A DNA stretch of 8,802 nucleotides, taken from contig JAUVKO010000072.1 in the NCBI GenBank assembly GCA_030596225.1, positions 1-8,802 of the forward strand, read 5' to 3'. The DNA comes from Fidelibacterota bacterium. GTDB taxonomy: Bacteria; Fidelibacterota; UBA8477; JABMPR01. The position numbers were made by a program, and so were the translations under genes. Below are positions 5,892-8,802 of this stretch, one piece after another. The notes below the pieces were generated by a model. That model ran no database searches and had not been told where the DNA came from. It worked only from the letters and a program-made list of their open reading frames with translations. Positions within the stretch are counted from its first letter, which is position 1. Every line of letters begins with the position of its first letter.

Positions 5892-6695
5892 ATGAAAGTT
5901 TATATTTCTGCGGATATTGAAGGGATCACCGGTATTGGTCACTGGAATGAAACAGATAAGGAATTCCCTTCTGAATATTCCCAGTTTCAAAAACAAATGA
6001 CTGCAGAAGTTGCTGCTGCTGCACAAGCTGCAGAAAGTGCAGGTGCTACAGAAATCCTCATCAAAGATGCGCATGATTCCGGGCGGAATTTGATTCTGGA
6101 CGAGTTGCCGGAAATGGTTAAAGTAATTCGTGGTTGGGCTGGACATCCCCTGTCCATGGTTCAGGAACTGGATGCTAGTTTTGATGCTATTATTTTTATT
6201 GGTTATCATTCTCGGGCTGGTCAGAATACTAATACTTTGGCCCATACTATGTCTTCATCCCGCATTACTCGCATGACCTTGAATGGGCAAGACATGTCAG
6301 AATTCTATCTTCATGCTCTGGCTGCAGCTTACTATGGTGTCCCGGCAGTATTCGTTTCAGGTGATGAAGGTCTTTGTCAGGAGGTAAAAGATCATAATCA
6401 TAGCATTGAAACGGTTGCCACCATCCGCGGTGAGGGGAATTCCGTTATCTCGCAACATCCTGCTTTGTCAATTAAAATGATCAGAGAAGGAGTACAGAAG
6501 GCTTTGAAGGGGAATCTTTCACAAGGTTTACTTAAGATTCCGGAGACTCTGGAATTTTCGATTGAATTTAAGAAGCATCAGGATACCTATAGAGCGGCCT
6601 TTTACCCGGGTGCGTTCATGATCGATCCTCTTACCGTTGGTTTTACAACCAGTGACTTTTTTGAGGTCATGCGGTTCAATCTGTTTGCGTATTGA
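5892..6695 (+). CDS. dppA: M55-family D-aminopeptidase (DppA)
   Basis: This 267-residue cytoplasmic zinc enzyme is close in length to Bacillus subtilis DppA (274). The family removes N-terminal D-amino acids, such as D-Ala, from short peptides, often during recycling of cell-wall peptides. The metal-site residues line up: Asp8 and Glu10 in the opening ISADIEGITG, His61 in KDAHDSGRN, His106 in IGYHSRAG and Glu137 in NGQDMSEFYLHA. His118 in NTLAHTMSS matches the proposed catalytic histidine. FVSGDEGLCQE (154-164) and the SDFFEVMRF ending are also typical. AGGGAG ends five bases before the ATG, which fixes the start. It has no signal peptide. The gene ends 25 bp before the M1-like beta-barrel gene, so they are probably co-transcribed, which points to joint handling of peptides. 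Unlike the B. subtilis dpp operon, no ABC dipeptide transporter is present in the window. Confidence 0.95.
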   Translation: MKVYISADIEGITGIGHWNETDKEFPSEYSQFQKQMTAEVAAAAQAAESAGATEILIKDAHDSGRNLILDELPEMVKVIRGWAGHPLSMVQELDASFDAIIFIGYHSRAGQNTNTLAHTMSSSRITRMTLNGQDMSEFYLHALAAAYYGVPAVFVSGDEGLCQEVKDHNHSIETVATIRGEGNSVISQHPALSIKMIREGVQKALKGNLSQGLLKIPETLEFSIEFKKHQDTYRAAFYPGAFMIDPLTVGFTTSDFFEVMRFNLFAY

Positions 6696-6720
6696 CCACA
6701 GATTCTCTTTTAGCAAGCTT

Positions 6721-8601
6721 ATGCGCATTATTCCCAGATTATTTCTAGTTTTAATAGCTCTGCCCATATGTGTATGGACTCAGGACAGTCTGACTGTCCC
6801 GCCGAGTAAAAATGCGAACCCGCTTAAGGAATATCTCTTTGAGTTGGATGAGATGGGTCGCGTATTGAGTGGCTGGAAGGGTGAGAAGCAGGAAATGGAA
6901 TCCTGGTTCTTTGGGTCCTATGCGATGCTCATGTTAAGAAATAATGGAAATACCGACACCAAACCTTTTCAAGGATTGGAAGCGGTGGTCCCCGGCTTAT
7001 GGAGTGATTTAAAATATCTGACTCCCCGCTATTTACTTGAGTTGGCTGGCAGCACTCTATCCAATGGAAAACTCATGTCCATTTCGAAAGAGAAGCCCTT
7101 TAAATCTCTTCGTTCTGAAGAGCAATTCATCATACATGTTGCCGGTTGGAGCTATCTGCGAATGTTGTATGGAACGGTCGGGGATTCTTTGTTCAAAGAG
7201 GTCACCACAACCACAATAGCTGACCAGGAAGATCTAAGCAACATCACTGAAGGTCTATGCAAAGCGGTTAGTCTCCATTGTGGTTCTGAGTTGGGAGAGC
7301 AATTTAGTTTGGCTTTATCCAGTGGCTTGTGGATGGATGCTGAGATCAGCAAGGTCAGGAAAAGAAAGGATTCACTGGAAGTAACACTCGTCCAAAATGG
7401 AATCTGGGCATTTCCGGTGGATGTGCTTATGATCTCAAAATCAGGTGACAGTACTTTATCAAGCTATGAATTGGGGCAAAGCACTTCCTTAAAGTTTGCT
7501 AAGCAGGATGTAGATCGGATCATTCTTGATCCTGAACATAAACTGGTTGAATACTTCCGTTACAATAACAAGTGGCCTAGAATTAAGGACAATATTTATG
7601 TTCAGCCCTTTATAGCTCTGCCTGACTGGGAATCATATCGGATAACTTTGAGTCCCAGCTCCTGGTCAGATTGGGATGGAGACAAACGCTATGGTCTAAA
7701 AACCAGCTCTGGATTTGGTGTTGATCTATGGCCGGCCTATCCCAGTGATTATCGCCATAGAATGTCACTGGAACTCAATGCTCATTCACCTTATGACGCT
7801 TCGAACAGTTGGGGAGGGCGTATCAGCTATGGACATCCCCTTAATCTGCAATGGCGATTGTTTGCTAACATTCGTTTACATACGTATGATGACTGGACAG
7901 GATTCAGTGCGGGGATGACCAAATATATCGGAGAACAGCGATATTTGATACAAGGTCCAAAATTAAAATACCAGCGATTAAAACTTAGCTTAGAACGTGA
8001 CAACTATGGAGATCCCCGGATCTGGCAAAGTGTACAGGGCATTAACATTATCAAAACTTCGTATTCCGGGCTGTCTCAAACACGTTATGGGGATCGCTTG
8101 TATGTATATATGAGAACTGCAGTTGGAGATGGACCGGATGGTGTCTTTTCAATTTTTAAATCAAAGGTGGATTTATCAGGGGTTTTCTGGAACTGGTTAG
8201 TTGGGGGTTTGCATTTTGTGGCCGGTTCCCAAAGTAAAACAACCCCTAGTCCTTATCAATTTACACATGACTATGCCTGGCAGGACAACCTGTCAGCATT
8301 ACCAAATTTTCGTGGACAATCGAAGATCACTCATAGCCCGGAAAGCTATATGGGCTTGAATCTATCCGGTGGATATTTGCTATCCTGGTTCCAGATAAAG
8401 GTCTTTGGCAGCAGTATGCTCTATGGAGAAGAAAAAATTGCATTAAGCGAAGTCGTCCCTCTGTATGCCGCCGGGTTTGGGTTTGAGCATAAATCGTTTT
8501 TCACTGCCGGTCTCTATTTCCCGATCTGGCAATCTCGTCCTTTGGAGGGCGATGAATCCTGGGCATGGCGCTATCAGTGGGTATTTACCTGGAATCTGTA
8601 G
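6721..8601 (+). CDS. M1-aminopeptidase-derived exported protein lacking the zinc site, with C-terminal beta-barrel
   Basis: This is a 626-residue protein. Residues 1-20 form a signal peptide (MR, hydrophobic core, ending VWT) with Q21 as the likely first mature residue. Residues about 137-205 resemble the helical stretch after the catalytic domain of M1 aminopeptidases (AGWSYLRMLYGTVGDSLF, 141-158). Residues about 207-283 resemble the following beta-sandwich (VTLVQNGIWAFPVDVLMIS at 221-239, VDRIILDP at 264-271, YNN at 281-283). No HExxH or downstream Glu occurs anywhere, so it cannot be an ordinary M1 peptidase. From about 300 to the end there are alternating aromatic-rich strands and G/Y/W turns, closing with YQWVFTWNL, as in outer-membrane beta-barrels. 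I start it at the ATG at 6721 because the signal peptide begins there; a longer frame from 6637 would overlap dppA. There is no Shine-Dalgarno sequence before 6721. Possible roles are peptide binding or uptake, or a scaffold. The M1 kinship rests on pattern reading and is moderately sure. Confidence 0.75.
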   Translation: MRIIPRLFLVLIALPICVWTQDSLTVPPSKNANPLKEYLFELDEMGRVLSGWKGEKQEMESWFFGSYAMLMLRNNGNTDTKPFQGLEAVVPGLWSDLKYLTPRYLLELAGSTLSNGKLMSISKEKPFKSLRSEEQFIIHVAGWSYLRMLYGTVGDSLFKEVTTTTIADQEDLSNITEGLCKAVSLHCGSELGEQFSLALSSGLWMDAEISKVRKRKDSLEVTLVQNGIWAFPVDVLMISKSGDSTLSSYELGQSTSLKFAKQDVDRIILDPEHKLVEYFRYNNKWPRIKDNIYVQPFIALPDWESYRITLSPSSWSDWDGDKRYGLKTSSGFGVDLWPAYPSDYRHRMSLELNAHSPYDASNSWGGRISYGHPLNLQWRLFANIRLHTYDDWTGFSAGMTKYIGEQRYLIQGPKLKYQRLKLSLERDNYGDPRIWQSVQGINIIKTSYSGLSQTRYGDRLYVYMRTAVGDGPDGVFSIFKSKVDLSGVFWNWLVGGLHFVAGSQSKTTPSPYQFTHDYAWQDNLSALPNFRGQSKITHSPESYMGLNLSGGYLLSWFQIKVFGSSMLYGEEKIALSEVVPLYAAGFGFEHKSFFTAGLYFPIWQSRPLEGDESWAWRYQWVFTWNL

Positions 8602-8652
8602 TGTTGATGATTATGTCTTAAGATGACGAAGCTAGTGTCATGTGGTTCTATA

Positions 8653-8670
8653 ATACCAATTATACCAATT
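8653..8670 (+). repeat. Tandem 9-mer, ATACCAATT x 2
   Basis: Two adjacent perfect copies (8653-8661 and 8662-8670) are followed by GTACC. They lie at the outer left flank of the palindromic element and may be part of its terminal repeat. Confidence 0.7.
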
Positions 8671-8681
8671 GTACCTCATAA

Positions 8682-8802
8682 TGCGCGTTATCTTCTTCAT
8701 CTTTTCCATTTTTACGGCACTTAAAATTCCAAGCATAGCTTTGGCTATGCTCAATATTTGAAGTTTGTAAAACAAGAAAAATATTTTGAATCTATCCGCG
8801 CA
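8682..8802. mobile_element. Imperfect palindromic (MITE/fold-back-like) element, cut by the window edge
   Basis: The centre is a perfect 8-bp stem, AGCATAGC (8732-8739) and GCTATGCT (8744-8751), with a TTTG loop. Outward from it the two arms remain related as inverted copies: TTTTAC and ACTT blocks recur at matching distances. TGCGCG (8682-8687) mirrors CGCGCA (8797-8802), 59.5 and 60.5 bases from the centre. The whole 121 bp is therefore one long, partly decayed palindrome that encodes nothing and begins about 80 bp after the barrel gene. This is the usual form of non-autonomous miniature elements or bacterial interspersed palindromes. The matching right flank lies outside the window. It might also slow or end transcription of the barrel gene. 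Confidence 0.6.

Noticed and set aside
6637..6720. Longer start for the M1-barrel protein overlapping dppA
   Set aside because: It would put 28 residues in front of a clear signal peptide and overlap the conserved end of dppA.
8623..8641. Intrinsic terminator after the barrel gene (ATGAC / GTCAT)
   Set aside because: The stem is only 5 bp with a 9-base loop and no T-run follows.

Overview
The window holds eight protein genes with about 40% GC flanks. It is probably from a Gram-negative bacterium of the Bacteroidota / Fibrobacterota-Chlorobiota / Neomarinimicrobiota / Calditrichota kind. This is an inference from three things. One gene encodes a protein ending in an apparent outer-membrane beta-barrel. 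The enzymes suit a peptide- and amino-acid-using heterotroph. Three exported proteins have signal peptides that appear to be cut just before a glutamine, a habit described for Bacteroidetes. No rRNA, tRNA, CRISPR array or intact transposase gene was seen.

Left part, minus strand (1-2480): a butyrate kinase-family gene (2480-1383) is followed 15 bp later by an exported S9-family (prolyl oligopeptidase-like) peptidase that starts at 1367 and runs off the left edge. Upstream lies a 243-bp gap between divergent genes, which carries eight perfect copies of the heptamer AGAAGTC.

Middle, plus strand (2724-4586): a small four-helix membrane protein abuts an exported alpha/beta hydrolase (stop and start codons adjoining). 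A short secreted protein of unknown family follows after a 123-bp gap with its own strong ribosome binding site. From 4587 to 5129 there is no credible gene. Instead, about 4679-4911 is a GC-rich island (about 59% GC) packed with nested inverted repeats. It is best explained as a structured RNA or as a remnant or non-autonomous relative of a hairpin-ended mobile element such as IS200/IS605 or REP.

Right part, plus strand (5130-8601): an isoprenylcysteine methyltransferase-like integral membrane protein comes first. It is followed by a DppA-type M55 D-aminopeptidase, and 25 bp after that by a 626-residue exported protein. That protein looks like the back half of an M1 aminopeptidase (helical tail plus beta domain, no HExxH zinc site) joined to a C-terminal beta-barrel. 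The window ends inside a long imperfect palindrome (about 8653-8802) centred on a perfect 8-bp hairpin, typical of a MITE or fold-back repeat.

Taken together, the S9 peptidase, DppA and the M1-derived protein suggest peptide uptake and breakdown, and butyrate kinase would fit energy recovery from acyl-phosphates. That link is inferred from gene content only. The most unusual parts are the hairpin island, the catalytically empty M1-barrel protein next to dppA, and the palindromic element at the right edge.
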